The notes beneath the pieces were generated by a model. The model was not told the DNA's origin, did not search any database, and saw nothing but the letters and a program-made list of their open reading frames with translations. Positions 35,248 through 44,852 of a stretch of 64,000 nucleotides of DNA are shown here, one piece after another (positions within the stretch are counted from its first letter, which is position 1; each line of letters opens with the position of its first letter). Position numbers and translations under genes: made by a program. The DNA is taken from NCBI RefSeq assembly GCF_002934265.1, contig NZ_PTIX01000029.1, forward strand, positions 1 to 64,000, read 5' to 3'. Source of the DNA: Actinokineospora auranticolor. Its GTDB lineage: Bacteria; Actinomycetota; Actinomycetes; Mycobacteriales; Pseudonocardiaceae.

Positions 35248-36357
35248 GTGCCTTCGGACCGCAAAAATTTTGGTACCTCGATCTTTGAGCTGCGTTGGCC
35301 GATTGAGATCTTGGTTGAGGAAGTTCGGCGGTTGCTCGACTCGGACCCGCCGAAGTTCGCGAATTGGTCCGAGGAATGCGAGCGTCTGCTCGAGGAGGCA
35401 TTTCGGTCCCAAGAACCGGCTGTCGAGTTCCGGGCTGAGTCTGACAAGGGCGAATGGCTGGCCGCACTTGTCGAGCACGCTCAGCGTCTCCCGCGTGCGA
35501 CCAAGCCCAAACCGTACTTCTCTCAGCGCGGCCGTGAGCGCGTCGAGCCCAGCCGGTTGAGCCTCGGGGAGACCGCCCGGCGGGTTCGCGATCTGATCTC
35601 TGACCTGGAGCGCCGCGGATACCTCGTTCAGGCTCTCGGGCAGAACTGCGTCGACACGGGCGAGCAATTCGGGACGTTAGGCTCGGCCCCGTGGGATGAA
35701 CTGCACAGGCGCTTAGGGCGCAACGACTTGTTGCCGATCGAGCGTTGGTGGTCTGAATACGTACTCGATGACCTTTGCGACGTCATCGAGATTATACATG
35801 ACGTCATCGCTAGGCCGGCGAGAGCCTACTTTCACAACTACGGGGCGTGCGGCTGGCACTATCAGGACTTCCGTACCGGCGTTGCGCAGAGGCTCTATCG
35901 GGCCCTTGTTAACGAGATCCTCGGCGAGAGCAACTTGGGCGTCGCCCTCGGTGAAGGTGGCCGATGCGAGGAGGTCGCCGGGGGTGACGAACTTGAACCA
36001 CTGATCGCCAATGCCCGGGCCGACGGCAACTCGGGAGGAGCCCAACACGACGACTTCTTAGACGCGCTCGACTTGTTTCGCCGACGAAGGGCGACGGAGA
36101 CCGAGAAGCGAGCGGCCATTGTGACCTTGGCCGGGGTACTCGAGGAACGTCGTGACCTCATCAGGGAAAACTTCCTCCAGAAAGACGATCGAGCGTTGTT
36201 CGAGATCGCGAACAAGTTCAACCTCCATCACCGGAAGGTTGACCAACATAACAAGTATGATGTTGAGCTCTACTTTCAGTGGATCTTCTACTGGTATGTC
36301 TCGACGATCCGACTCACAGACAAAATTCTTGAGCGGCAGGCAGTGTCAGGGCTCTAA
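35248..36357 (+). CDS. Unknown protein in defence module 1
   Basis: This 369-residue mostly helical, charged protein has no domain I can name. The C-terminal part (DRALFEIANKFNLHHRKVDQ, then YFQWIFYWYVSTIRLTDKIL) is rich in His and aromatics and looks conserved-family-like. The middle has AYFHNYGACGWHYQDFRTGV. No signal or membrane segment is seen. The GTG at 35248 has GGAG seven bases upstream, better than the GTG at 35221. It follows the ABC-3C operon by 147 bp, and its base composition is less GC-rich than the flanks, in line with transfer. A conflict role is inferred only from location. Confidence 0.6.
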   Translation: MPSDRKNFGTSIFELRWPIEILVEEVRRLLDSDPPKFANWSEECERLLEEAFRSQEPAVEFRAESDKGEWLAALVEHAQRLPRATKPKPYFSQRGRERVEPSRLSLGETARRVRDLISDLERRGYLVQALGQNCVDTGEQFGTLGSAPWDELHRRLGRNDLLPIERWWSEYVLDDLCDVIEIIHDVIARPARAYFHNYGACGWHYQDFRTGVAQRLYRALVNEILGESNLGVALGEGGRCEEVAGGDELEPLIANARADGNSGGAQHDDFLDALDLFRRRRATETEKRAAIVTLAGVLEERRDLIRENFLQKDDRALFEIANKFNLHHRKVDQHNKYDVELYFQWIFYWYVSTIRLTDKILERQAVSGL

Positions 36358-36364
36358 GCACCTG

Positions 36365-37342
36365 TCAAATCCACATGACAATCTCGGCCGGAATGTATTC
36401 CGCACCGAGCCCCTGATGTGGAGGCGTGGCGCTCAGCGCTTTTTTCAGCTCTTCGTTTAAGGTCTTGCCGTCGGGACATACGATAAGGCAGTTAAATGGG
36501 AAGTTGTCGGGTTGGCCGTAGTCGATAAAGTCGTCGCGCTGGTCGAGCGGCGGCCGGTTAGCCATCCCTTCAACAAACTGATGTTGATGACGCAAAAGTA
36601 CGACGGCGTCGACGTTCGGGTACGTCCGTCGCTTACCATCGGGCAATTTGTCAAAGCTGTTCGATGTCAGGAGTCCCGAACTCGGGGACAGTAGTGCACT
36701 GATCGGCTCATTAACGAAGTCATCCCACACGATTACTAAAACAGACCTAAAGTTGGGATCGGCGACGCGGAAACCGGCGAACTTATTATCAGCACTGCGC
36801 AGGAAGTCCTTGACCGGGTTGTCCCGTGGCAAGATCATTTCGCCCGATAGCGCCTCCTTCATGCCGGGCATGCGGTCTAAGAGCTGCCAGTCTGCGGTCT
36901 CGCGCCCTTCTGAGAGGGAGCGCAGGTCGGGTGTCTTTACCTCGATGCCCAGCCGGAAGCCTGAGGCGTTCACAGTCATCTCTGGGTTCTGCTTTGAACC
37001 GTCGGCCACCGGCTCGTGATCGAAGGTGACCGGGACGGGCCAAGGGTAGCTGACGAAGTGATGCACGACCAGCAACTCGCCGAGCCATTGCTTGATCTGC
37101 TCGTAGTCGTCCAGGTTCTTGTGTCGACCGCCGATGCGTTCAAGGCGGCCAAGCATGTCGTCCGCGAACCCGCTCATCATCCGGTCGCAGGTCAGTAGGG
37201 CCTCCAGAGTGACTTGCGCGAACGGCGGCTCATGGGCGTGGTGCGGCGAGAAGTTCCACTGCAGCCAGTGCCACTTCTCGAACATGGGCCCTGAACGCAG
37301 GCGCTCGAGGAGCGGCTGCCAGCCCTGCTTGTTGCCCGCCAC
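36365..37342 (-). CDS. Unknown protein with PD-(D/E)xK-like core
   Basis: This 325-residue protein converges on the previous gene with a 7-bp gap. A nuclease-like strand pattern is visible: NPEMTVNASGFRLGIEVKTP carries Glu-x-Lys, preceded by KQWLGELLVVHHFV, where a Glu could complete the site. Downstream RSVLVIVWDDFV and NVDAVVLLRHQHQF are beta-rich. If real, it is a nuclease paired with the unknown neighbour. Local GC is lower than in the chromosome around it. No family name is offered. Confidence 0.55.
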   Translation of the reverse strand: MAGNKQGWQPLLERLRSGPMFEKWHWLQWNFSPHHAHEPPFAQVTLEALLTCDRMMSGFADDMLGRLERIGGRHKNLDDYEQIKQWLGELLVVHHFVSYPWPVPVTFDHEPVADGSKQNPEMTVNASGFRLGIEVKTPDLRSLSEGRETADWQLLDRMPGMKEALSGEMILPRDNPVKDFLRSADNKFAGFRVADPNFRSVLVIVWDDFVNEPISALLSPSSGLLTSNSFDKLPDGKRRTYPNVDAVVLLRHQHQFVEGMANRPPLDQRDDFIDYGQPDNFPFNCLIVCPDGKTLNEELKKALSATPPHQGLGAEYIPAEIVMWI

Positions 37343-37499
37343 GTGCTACCTCCATATAGATAGCGATGTCTGCCAAGGTGTCGAGGGCGCCAGGCGCGCC
37401 GTCTGCGTTCGCCGTCGCGACGAGCTTGCCACCTCCACCAGACTTTCGAAGCACCGCGCCAGCTGTGGCCGTCGGCACCTGATGGTCTGGCAGAACCAC
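37230..37499 (-). CDS. Possible small ORF before the nuclease-like gene
   Basis: An 89-residue frame (VVLPDHQVPTATAGAVLRKS, GGGGKLVATANADGAPGALD, TLADIAIYMEVARGG) overlaps the start of the next gene by about 113 bp. The first 55 residues look protein-like; the rest is a shadow of the downstream gene. It may be a short regulator or leader peptide, or noise. Confidence 0.25.
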   Translation of the reverse strand: MVLPDHQVPTATAGAVLRKSGGGGKLVATANADGAPGALDTLADIAIYMEVARGGQQAGLAAAPRAPAFRAHVREVALAAVELLAAPRP

Positions 37500-37602
37500 G
37501 TAAAACTGAGATGGCGGACAGCAAGCTGGCCGCCGTACGATGTCGTCGACCTGCGGTTGGTCGCTGTTGTAGGTCGTTAAGCGCTGCTTAGAGAGCTTTT
37601 AA

Positions 37603-37752
37603 GTGTGAACTATGTACGGCATATTGTGTAGACCCGCGGAATTCGAGTTTTGTAGGTCAACACGAGTTCGTTCAACGTCGTCGAGTGCGATTCGCGGCTG
37701 TTCTGGGCGCATTCTTGCTCCCGTTTGCTCCCCATCGTGCTCCCGACTGGGA
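37603..37752. repeat. Att-associated direct repeat R2
   Basis: Shares a 22-bp identical core (37603-37624) with R1 and clear similarity for another ~130 bp, including the repeated TTGCTCCC segments. No tRNA sequence precedes it. The interval between R1 and R2 is one 7.0-kb module. Confidence 0.75.
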
Positions 37753-37780
37753 TGTGGTTTCGCGGGGCCGCCGGACGAGG

Positions 37781-38434
37781 TCACAGTTGGTCCAGGTCGG
37801 CTTGGTAGGGCTGGAGGGGTGGGGCCGGCAGGGAGGTGAGGAGTGCGGCGATGCGTTGGATCGCTTCGGTGGAGAGGTCTGTGTGGGCAGCCAGGCTGCT
37901 GGGGATGGTGTCGGTGGGCAGGCCGAGGTCGTGTAGTTCGGTGAGGATGCGGCGGGCGTCGCGGAGGCCGGGCTTGTCGGCGTAGCCGTTGTTGCCTGCG
38001 AACACCAAGTGGTCGAGGTGTTCTTGCACCGCTTGGTCGGCCGGGGTGGGGAGCCCGGTGGTCAGGTCGATCGCTCCGACCTGGCCTGCCCAGCCCCGGA
38101 TCGGTGCGTCTCCGAGTTCCCACACGCAGATGGCCGACGTTGCCATCCGTTGGGCTGCGCGCAGTGCCTTGAAGGTCGGGCGGTACGCCAGAACGGGTCC
38201 CGGGGTCGGTGGGCCGGCGCTGCGGAGGCTGAAGTGGGTGGTGCCGTGGGTGAAGGTGTCCAGCAAGCCGTCGGATCCGATTCGTAGTTCGTCGGTGAAC
38301 AGGACGGCTGGTGCGCCGGTTCGTCGCTGTTGGGCGTCGAGCCAGTGCGATACCAGTTGCCACCCCGCCTGGTGGGTTTCGGGGGAGGTGGGCTGCGGTA
38401 GCCATGCTGCGGCGTCGAACCGCGCGATTGTCAC
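37781..38434 (-). CDS. 217-residue module-associated protein, unknown function
   Basis: This intact 217-residue protein starts at a GTG with AGGAG about seven bases upstream. Visible blocks are WLPQPTSPETHQAGWQLVSH, RRTGAPAVLFTDELRIGSDG, RPTFKALRAAQRMATSAICV and HLDHLVFAGNNGYADKPGLR. No known domain, signal or membrane segment is seen. It lies immediately inside repeat R2, just as its broken homologue lies inside R1, so it belongs to the mobile module itself and not to the variable cargo. A role in integration, excision or module upkeep is a guess. Confidence 0.65.
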   Translation of the reverse strand: MTIARFDAAAWLPQPTSPETHQAGWQLVSHWLDAQQRRTGAPAVLFTDELRIGSDGLLDTFTHGTTHFSLRSAGPPTPGPVLAYRPTFKALRAAQRMATSAICVWELGDAPIRGWAGQVGAIDLTTGLPTPADQAVQEHLDHLVFAGNNGYADKPGLRDARRILTELHDLGLPTDTIPSSLAAHTDLSTEAIQRIAALLTSLPAPPLQPYQADLDQL

Positions 38435-38558
38435 CTGCCTGCTCCTTCGCCTCGGACCATCGGGTAAGCGACCAGAGTAGATGACGGTGCCGACACTTCA
38501 TGGAGCCGTGCGTGCCGGGTAGGCGAGCGGTCTCTGCTCGTGCTGGTAGTAGAAGCGG

Positions 38559-41054
38559 TCATCCCAACAGAGCTCGCCACATGTCGATGGCTTCGCGGGT
38601 GATGAGCGTGGTGGGGTGTTCAGGTCCGAGAACGCGCTGTTGGTCAGGTTGCAGGGTTTCCAGGGTGGCTATGGCTCCCGGCAAGTCGCCTGTCTCCTTG
38701 CGCCAGAGGGCGATGGTGCCGCGGATGTCGAGGGTTTGCGGGTGGTCGGCGCCGAAGACGCGCTTTTGGTCGTGGAGGAGCTCCTCGAACGCCGCGATGG
38801 CGCCGTTCGGGTCGCCTGCCTGCCCGCGGACGGTGGCCAGTGCGTAGCGGCTGGCCAGTGTGTAGGGGTGGTCCGCGCCGAGAACTCTGAGCATGTCGGG
38901 TAGCAGGTAGTCGAGGGCCTGAGTGGCTTCTGCCGGGTCGCCTGCCTCGGCTGTCCAATGGGCGATGTTGTGTCGGGTCATCAGTGTCTTGGGGTGGTCG
39001 GGGCCGAGCACTCGAAGGTGGTCGGCCAGCAGGTCCTCGAACCCCGCGGCGGCACCGGCCGGGTCTCCTGCCTGTCCTCGTGCGGCGGCCGCGGCCAGTT
39101 GGCCGTCGAGGGCGGTGGGGTGGTCGGGCCCGAGGACACGCACGAGATTGGGCAGCAGTTCGTCGAACAGGGGGATCGCCAGTGACGGGTCGTCCGACTC
39201 GGCGAGTGTGATGGCGTGGTTGGCCTGGGTCTTCAGTGTGAGTTCATGATCGGCGCCCAGGACTCGCAGCAGGTCGTCCAGTAGGTCGTCAAACGTGTCG
39301 GGCACGTGTGTCGCTTGATCTGTGTGCCGCAGCCAGGTGGTGAGGTTGGCGCGGGTGACCAGGGTGGCGTGGGCGTCGGCTCCCAGCAGCCTGGTCTGGT
39401 CGAGCACCAGCTCCTGGGCAGTACGGATCGCGTCGTGCACGTTGCCTGCGCGGGCTTGCCAGTGGGCCAGGTCGTTACGGGTCGTCAATGCGTCGGGGTG
39501 GTCCGGACCCAGGACTCGTGTCCGGTCGGAGAGCAGCTCCGTCAACGCGCGCACCGCGCCGGTGCTGTCACCGGCCTCCCCTTGCCAGTGGGCGGCCTCG
39601 GATCGCGTCGCCAAGGTGTCGGCGTGGTCAGGTCCCAGGCGGTGATTCGCGGCGGAGTGCAACAGGCGAAATCGGCTGACCGCGGAGGTGACCATGCCGG
39701 TCGCGCCGAGGCTGCTCGCTGCCCGGAACAGCACCTCGTGCGCACCGTCGTGCCAGAGGTGGTCGTCGCAGTTGGTCGCCAGGGAGTCTGCGTTCGCTCG
39801 GAGTACCTGGGTGAGCGGCGAGTTCCGCACCAGGTCTGGCCACAAGTGCAGGAGCCCGTCGGCCGCCACGCGTGCCAACGTCGGGAGCTTGTCCGGGGCC
39901 ACGTCGTCTCGCGCGGCTCGCTGCACCAAACCGTGGACGCGTACGACCGGCCCGTCCAAGACGGCCAGACTCACCCGATGCAAGCACCGCAGACCATCCT
40001 GGACGTCCTGACCATTGACGGCCCATCCGGCCTGCTCGCCCAGGTAGCTGACCACGCTCGGCGTGCTGAACAGGTCCACCGGAATCCCGTCGGGGCTCAG
40101 GAGCGCAGCTACGTCCAGCAGAGGACTCGCCAGGCCCGCGGGTGCGAGTCGGTCGGCGAGCTCGATGGACAGCGACCATGTCGCGGCGACGGTCGCTTGA
40201 TGCGCGTCCGGCAGGGCCTCCCTTTCCGGCAACACGGTTGCCAGTCGTACGCGATGATCGGCCAACCGTTTCATGTAGGCGGTGCAGGACAGTTCTCGAT
40301 CGAGCATGTACGTGGCGGCCTGAGCCAGGGCCAGCGGCAAGCATCCCAGGGCTGTGATCAGATCAATGCCGCCGTCCAACAGATGCCGTCGCCCCTCCAC
40401 GACACTGGCCAGATACGCCTCGGCTTCCGCGCTCGTGAACGGCTCCACCTCGACGACCCGGCCTTGGGTCTGCAGCGCGGCGTCGCGACGCCGGGTCGTC
40501 ACCACCACTTGCCCCGTCGTGGAGGACGCGGGCCATAGCTCCACGAGGTCCGCCGGTATCCGGACATCGTCGAGGACGACCAACCATCGCATCGACGTGC
40601 TGGCCAACCAGTCGAGGAACCGTCGCGCGCCGTCGTCCGGACGGGCGTCCTCGACGCCTGTCACATCGGCCGCGACACGCGCGTAGCCGGAGATCACCGC
40701 GTCCCGCGTCCCCGCGCTGACCCACACCAGCAGGTCGACCTCACCAGCCGTCCACGCACGTTCGGCATACTCGGCCGCGAGTTGGGTCTTGCCCGTGCCC
40801 CCCATCCCCGACAACACGATGGTGTCCACGAGCGGGGCAAGGGAACCCGACAGCGCACGGCGCTGGAACGACGCCGCTCGCAGGGGAAGGGGACCCGCTC
40901 GGTGAGGAAAACTCACCGTCGCCCTGGCTGCCGCGTGGTGATGCTGGTGCACCCCGCCCTCGATTCGCCCAGCCTGCACCAGCAACCCGGACACCTCGCC
41001 CATGACCGAGTTGACTACGCCGATCCGCGGCGAGTCCTGCCTCGGCTCCGTCAC
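38559..41054 (-). CDS. STAND NTPase (NB-ARC-like) with C-terminal TPR array
   Basis: This 831-residue protein contains, in order, a short N-terminal motif (VVNSVMGEVSG, LLVQAGRIEGGVHQ, residues ~13-36), an NTPase with Walker A SGMGGTGKT (~82-90) and Walker B WLVVLDDV (~157-164) followed by VVVTTRRRD (sensor 1), a winged-helix-like region, and from about residue 480 at least seven TPRs each ending like RVLGPDHPTTLITR. STAND proteins of this layout act as signal-sensing switches, many in phage defence or programmed death. No N-terminal effector domain is fused; the effector may be a neighbour. The GTG at 41054 has GGAGG eight bases upstream. Confidence 0.8.
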   Translation of the reverse strand: MTEPRQDSPRIGVVNSVMGEVSGLLVQAGRIEGGVHQHHHAAARATVSFPHRAGPLPLRAASFQRRALSGSLAPLVDTIVLSGMGGTGKTQLAAEYAERAWTAGEVDLLVWVSAGTRDAVISGYARVAADVTGVEDARPDDGARRFLDWLASTSMRWLVVLDDVRIPADLVELWPASSTTGQVVVTTRRRDAALQTQGRVVEVEPFTSAEAEAYLASVVEGRRHLLDGGIDLITALGCLPLALAQAATYMLDRELSCTAYMKRLADHRVRLATVLPEREALPDAHQATVAATWSLSIELADRLAPAGLASPLLDVAALLSPDGIPVDLFSTPSVVSYLGEQAGWAVNGQDVQDGLRCLHRVSLAVLDGPVVRVHGLVQRAARDDVAPDKLPTLARVAADGLLHLWPDLVRNSPLTQVLRANADSLATNCDDHLWHDGAHEVLFRAASSLGATGMVTSAVSRFRLLHSAANHRLGPDHADTLATRSEAAHWQGEAGDSTGAVRALTELLSDRTRVLGPDHPDALTTRNDLAHWQARAGNVHDAIRTAQELVLDQTRLLGADAHATLVTRANLTTWLRHTDQATHVPDTFDDLLDDLLRVLGADHELTLKTQANHAITLAESDDPSLAIPLFDELLPNLVRVLGPDHPTALDGQLAAAAARGQAGDPAGAAAGFEDLLADHLRVLGPDHPKTLMTRHNIAHWTAEAGDPAEATQALDYLLPDMLRVLGADHPYTLASRYALATVRGQAGDPNGAIAAFEELLHDQKRVFGADHPQTLDIRGTIALWRKETGDLPGAIATLETLQPDQQRVLGPEHPTTLITREAIDMWRALLG

Positions 41055-41229
41055 CGCCCGGTCCTCCGCCGAATCGGAGGCGGAGTCGAGTCGATCGGCA
41101 CCTTCGCGTGCGGAGTCATCCGAGGACACAAGCCGGACCCTATCCTGTGCGGCGAGACACTGGACTCTACGCGCGCTCGCCACGGTGAACGACGGCATCA
41201 TGGTGTGTTCGCCGCGATAGCCTCAACGC

Positions 41230-42072
41230 GTGGTGAACTCGGTTGGGCTTGATGGATGGCCGGAAGGACGGAGGAGGAACCTCCTGTGGAGGATGGCGTT
41301 GAAGCTGGACTACGACGCGGTCGACCGCCATGTCCGCGACGCCATTGGAACCGAGTGTTCTCTGCGTCGGCGCCGGTGGGGCGGTATGGCACTCCGGGCG
41401 GTGTTGGGTGATGACGGGCGCTACCACCTGCTCGAGGGCACGTTTCCGTTGTGCTCGGGCGGTCGCAAGCCGGACTTGCTGACTCCGGCCCTTTTACCGC
41501 TCGACAACGTCCACACCCGTCGATTCCGCTGGTACACCGATGGAACCCACTATCGGGAGCTTCCTCCACGCCGCCGCCGCGGGCTCGGCAACTTCGACAC
41601 ACCCTGGGATCAGGAAGGGACCTACTCCGAACGGACACGAGAAGTCACCTGGACAGTTCAATTCCAGGACAAGGAAGTCGATCCCGCACATGTCCCGGCG
41701 AACGTGCGATGCTACTTCCTTGGTGGACGTGCCGCCTGGCCACCGGATCTCGACACATCCACCCCGCTCGGACGCATCCGAGCGACACTGGTGGACTTGG
41801 CGGGATCGGCCTGCCACGCATGCGGCCGCGACTTCGGCACGGTGGTGGACCACGACCACTTCACCGGGGCCGTCCGCGGTCTCCTGTGCACGCACTGCAA
41901 CAACAACATCGACAAGTGCCCGCACCTGTCCGCGTGTAGGTGGGCCGACTACCTCAACAGCCCACCCGCGGAGCATCTCGGCATCCGGCACCCCGACGCG
42001 ACCAAGGCACGCTCGTGGAGTAAGGACAGAATAGAGCTGATGGGCTTCGACCCATTCCCCAAAGGCCCATAA
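41230..42072 (+). CDS. Endonuclease VII-like HNH nuclease
   Basis: This 280-residue protein has a C-terminal zinc-bound HNH core of the recombination endonuclease VII family: SACHACGRDFGTVVDHDHFT, GAVRGLLCTHCNNNID. Two Cys-x-x-Cys pairs, the catalytic DHDH and the Asn of CNNN are all present. Endo VII enzymes resolve branched DNA. The N-terminal 190 residues are not a known domain. The start at 41230 (GTG) is uncertain; an ATG at 41293 is possible. It is divergent from the STAND gene with a 175-bp gap, so it may be its nuclease partner. Confidence 0.75.
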   Translation: MVNSVGLDGWPEGRRRNLLWRMALKLDYDAVDRHVRDAIGTECSLRRRRWGGMALRAVLGDDGRYHLLEGTFPLCSGGRKPDLLTPALLPLDNVHTRRFRWYTDGTHYRELPPRRRRGLGNFDTPWDQEGTYSERTREVTWTVQFQDKEVDPAHVPANVRCYFLGGRAAWPPDLDTSTPLGRIRATLVDLAGSACHACGRDFGTVVDHDHFTGAVRGLLCTHCNNNIDKCPHLSACRWADYLNSPPAEHLGIRHPDATKARSWSKDRIELMGFDPFPKGP

Positions 42073-42293
42073 CTGTCTCATGCGCCACTGTGCATCGTCG
42101 CAGCTACCCAGACGCCATTGCTCCGACGCCAACGCCGAGCGACTGGTGCTGCTGCACGGGAGGATGTCGCCCTACGGCTGGCTGGCGACCAAGAGGCGAC
42201 GCCGACGCGTTGAGCACGGCCTTGATTCCGAGCGCGTCGTGCGTCCGGCCGGTGTCGAGTTGAGTAGGCTTCGAAGTCACAAGGGCGGTTTTA

Positions 42294-44711
42294 CTATCGC
42301 TTGCGTCGCGGTTTGTGTGTCTTCTTTGGCGGTGGGGGTGCGCTTACGAACGCGCCGGGACTTCTGAGTGAAAGTCTGGCGCAGAGGATATCTAGCGAGG
42401 TGTCATGCGCTGGAGTTCGATTGTCATACCAGGTGTCAATGAGCTCTCCCCGGTCGTCGTAGAGTAGCCCGAATCCTCGGTCGAGTTGCATTTGGTGTTT
42501 CTTGGCGGCCGTGTAGTCCCTCAGACGTTGCCGCGATGGCCCCAGTGGGGCCGTGGTGGGCGTGGTTATCCATATGATGAGTGCGCTGTCGCGCTGGTGT
42601 GTGCCTACTGGCATGGCGATGCTGTGCGGGAGCCCGTCGGACCGAGTTTGCTTGGCCAGGCGGGGTCCGTTGACCGCGCAGCGGCGCTGTCCGGCGTCGT
42701 CGAAGCTCAGGAGGGTGGCGGTCATGGCGAGCCAGCCGGGTTCGCGTCGGGCGGTCAGGTCGTCGATGAGCTGTAGAAGCGCTGGGTTCGCCTTCATGCG
42801 TGGTTTGTCCGCAGGTGTGGTGCGAAGGCCGAGTTGGTGGAAGTACCAGGCGTCAAGGGGGTCGGTGCGGCTGATGATCAGTTCAAGGTGCTGCTCGCGG
42901 TATCGACGTCGGTTCTTGGTGCGAGGGGCGCCGAGCTGGGGTAGCGCCTGGTGGGTGCTGTCCGGGTCCGGCTCGACATAGAGTTGGGCAGCGTAGAAGT
43001 GCAGGAAGAAGTCGAGTTCGTCGGAGGCGTGGAAGCGGCGTGTGGTGTCGGGTTCGGTGCGGCGCCTCAGGTAGAGCAGCAGTTCGGCGGGGCGGTCGAC
43101 GAGTTCACTGATGACCCGCAGGTCGTGCAGGGAGACCGTCCACGGTAGCGCGTCGGTGGTCAGCAGTCCGCTTCTCACCAGCTCGCTGGTGATGGTGGCG
43201 ATGCTGGACAAGTCCTCCAGGCTCACCGCGATCGAGTGGATCTCGCGTACGGGTTCAAGGTCCAGCCAGGTGCCGTCTCTGAGGCGCAGTCCGCGGTCCT
43301 GGATGATTCGTTGGCGGAGGCGGTCGGCTTGCTCGGCGGCGTCGGTGACGATGCGACGCAGATCCTGGCGTAGCCGGAGCGGGTCGCCGGTGCGGGAGCG
43401 TGCGCGTAGCGCTACGGCTTTGGCTTCGATGATGATCGCGATGTCATCGACCAGAAGCAGCCCGTCGCCTTCGGCCAACTTGGTGTAGGAGCTGGGGATG
43501 GTCTCGGAGTCGTTGGCAGGGACGAAATACTCGAAACCGAGATGCTGCACCTGACCGGGAAGATGTCTGGCCACAAGGCGAGCGGCCTCCGTTTCGAGGT
43601 ACACGCCCCGGTGCTTGCTGTAGATGTCCCAGGCGCCACCATCCACGCGCAGGGCATCCTCGACGCGCTCGCGTACCGCCGGAATTAGCAGCGCATGATG
43701 TACGACCATGTACTCACCGTCGTCAGCGGCGAGGATCGGGCGAGTCCGGAACGGCGAGCTACCCGCCAGAAACTCCAGCACGGCGTCGGCCGCTGATCGG
43801 GCGCGCATCGGTGTCGAGAACAGGTCAAGCACGGCTGACACTGTTTCGCCATCCACGCCGGCCGCAGTCGCGGTTCTCTCAGCGGTACGTCCTCTGCCGG
43901 TGTCGAGAACGTGCTCTAGCAGCGCTCTGATCCCATCAACGTCTGCCAGGTCCGACACATCATCGTGTGTGTTACTGACGAACTCGGCTAGTAGGTCGAA
44001 ATCGCCAGTTTGATCGCTGATGGCCGTCTGCTGGAAGGAGGTGAGCACTTGACGAATCTGTGAGACGGTGCACCCCAGCACTGAGCGACACGCCTCTTCC
44101 ATGGAGGGGTCGTCGAAGAGTGCGGTGAGCGTGTCCTCCACCATGTGGGGATAGGAGGTGTTACGCACCGCTGCCTCGCGTAGGCGTGTGCCAAAGCTGA
44201 CGCGGTGCATCGGGTCGTCGCGATCGACACCGAACATGGTCAACACTTGGCCTGCGTCCATCAGCTCCTGAAGATGGCTCTGTAGCGCACGGAGGACCAC
44301 ACCGGGATTGGGCTCGACGTGGCCCGTTGGGGAGTCGCCTGTTCGGGTACCTCGGGCCGCGAGGATCACCGCGAGCAACTCGGTCGTCGCGACGGTGGCC
44401 CCATGGTCACTCTCGCAATAGGTCTCTGGATCAACCAGTGTCAGCTGCGTCTTGACCGTGCCCAGCACGTCGAACGCATCAACGTGCGCAAGAACGGCGA
44501 GGACCTCATCCACCGCCTCGCTGACGCGCTGCCGGGCCAGTGCGATCACCACCGCGGGATCTCCGGCGAGTGTGAGGTAAGGCTCGAGCCGCATCGCGCC
44601 ACCGAGAAGTCCGGAGACAGTGGAGGACAGGTCTGCGACCCCATCAGCCCCCCTGGCCGCGCGCTCCCGCTTCCTGCGCTTGGCGGTCCGCTTGCGCTGC
44701 TGCTTGGACAT
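42294..44711 (-). CDS. Large uncharacterised protein with nuclease-like (PD-(D/E)xK) segment
   Basis: This 805-residue protein starts with a lysine/arginine-rich tail (SKQQRKRTAKRRKRERAARG). The middle contains YLETEAARLVARHLPGQVQH and EGDGLLLVDDIAIIIEAKAV, the Asp...Glu-x-Lys strand pattern of PD-(D/E)xK nucleases, followed by basic helices (RLRQDLRRIVTDAAEQADRL). The C-terminus is basic and proline-rich. No helicase motifs are seen. The ATG at 44711 is the first reasonable start. It converges with the endonuclease VII-like gene, leaving a 221-bp gap with nothing recognisable. Role in conflict is inferred from the fold and neighbours. Confidence 0.65.
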   Translation of the reverse strand: MSKQQRKRTAKRRKRERAARGADGVADLSSTVSGLLGGAMRLEPYLTLAGDPAVVIALARQRVSEAVDEVLAVLAHVDAFDVLGTVKTQLTLVDPETYCESDHGATVATTELLAVILAARGTRTGDSPTGHVEPNPGVVLRALQSHLQELMDAGQVLTMFGVDRDDPMHRVSFGTRLREAAVRNTSYPHMVEDTLTALFDDPSMEEACRSVLGCTVSQIRQVLTSFQQTAISDQTGDFDLLAEFVSNTHDDVSDLADVDGIRALLEHVLDTGRGRTAERTATAAGVDGETVSAVLDLFSTPMRARSAADAVLEFLAGSSPFRTRPILAADDGEYMVVHHALLIPAVRERVEDALRVDGGAWDIYSKHRGVYLETEAARLVARHLPGQVQHLGFEYFVPANDSETIPSSYTKLAEGDGLLLVDDIAIIIEAKAVALRARSRTGDPLRLRQDLRRIVTDAAEQADRLRQRIIQDRGLRLRDGTWLDLEPVREIHSIAVSLEDLSSIATITSELVRSGLLTTDALPWTVSLHDLRVISELVDRPAELLLYLRRRTEPDTTRRFHASDELDFFLHFYAAQLYVEPDPDSTHQALPQLGAPRTKNRRRYREQHLELIISRTDPLDAWYFHQLGLRTTPADKPRMKANPALLQLIDDLTARREPGWLAMTATLLSFDDAGQRRCAVNGPRLAKQTRSDGLPHSIAMPVGTHQRDSALIIWITTPTTAPLGPSRQRLRDYTAAKKHQMQLDRGFGLLYDDRGELIDTWYDNRTPAHDTSLDILCARLSLRSPGAFVSAPPPPKKTHKPRRKR

Positions 44712-44852
44712 GACGCGCACCGTACATCCAGCTACCGATGGAAACGCGCCGCCACCGGCGCTTCGGTTCGCGTGCCCGCACCACGTGGCGATGACACAGG
44801 TCACTGACCGGCACCGATCTATGGGCTGATCTGGGGTCCAATCTAGACTCGA

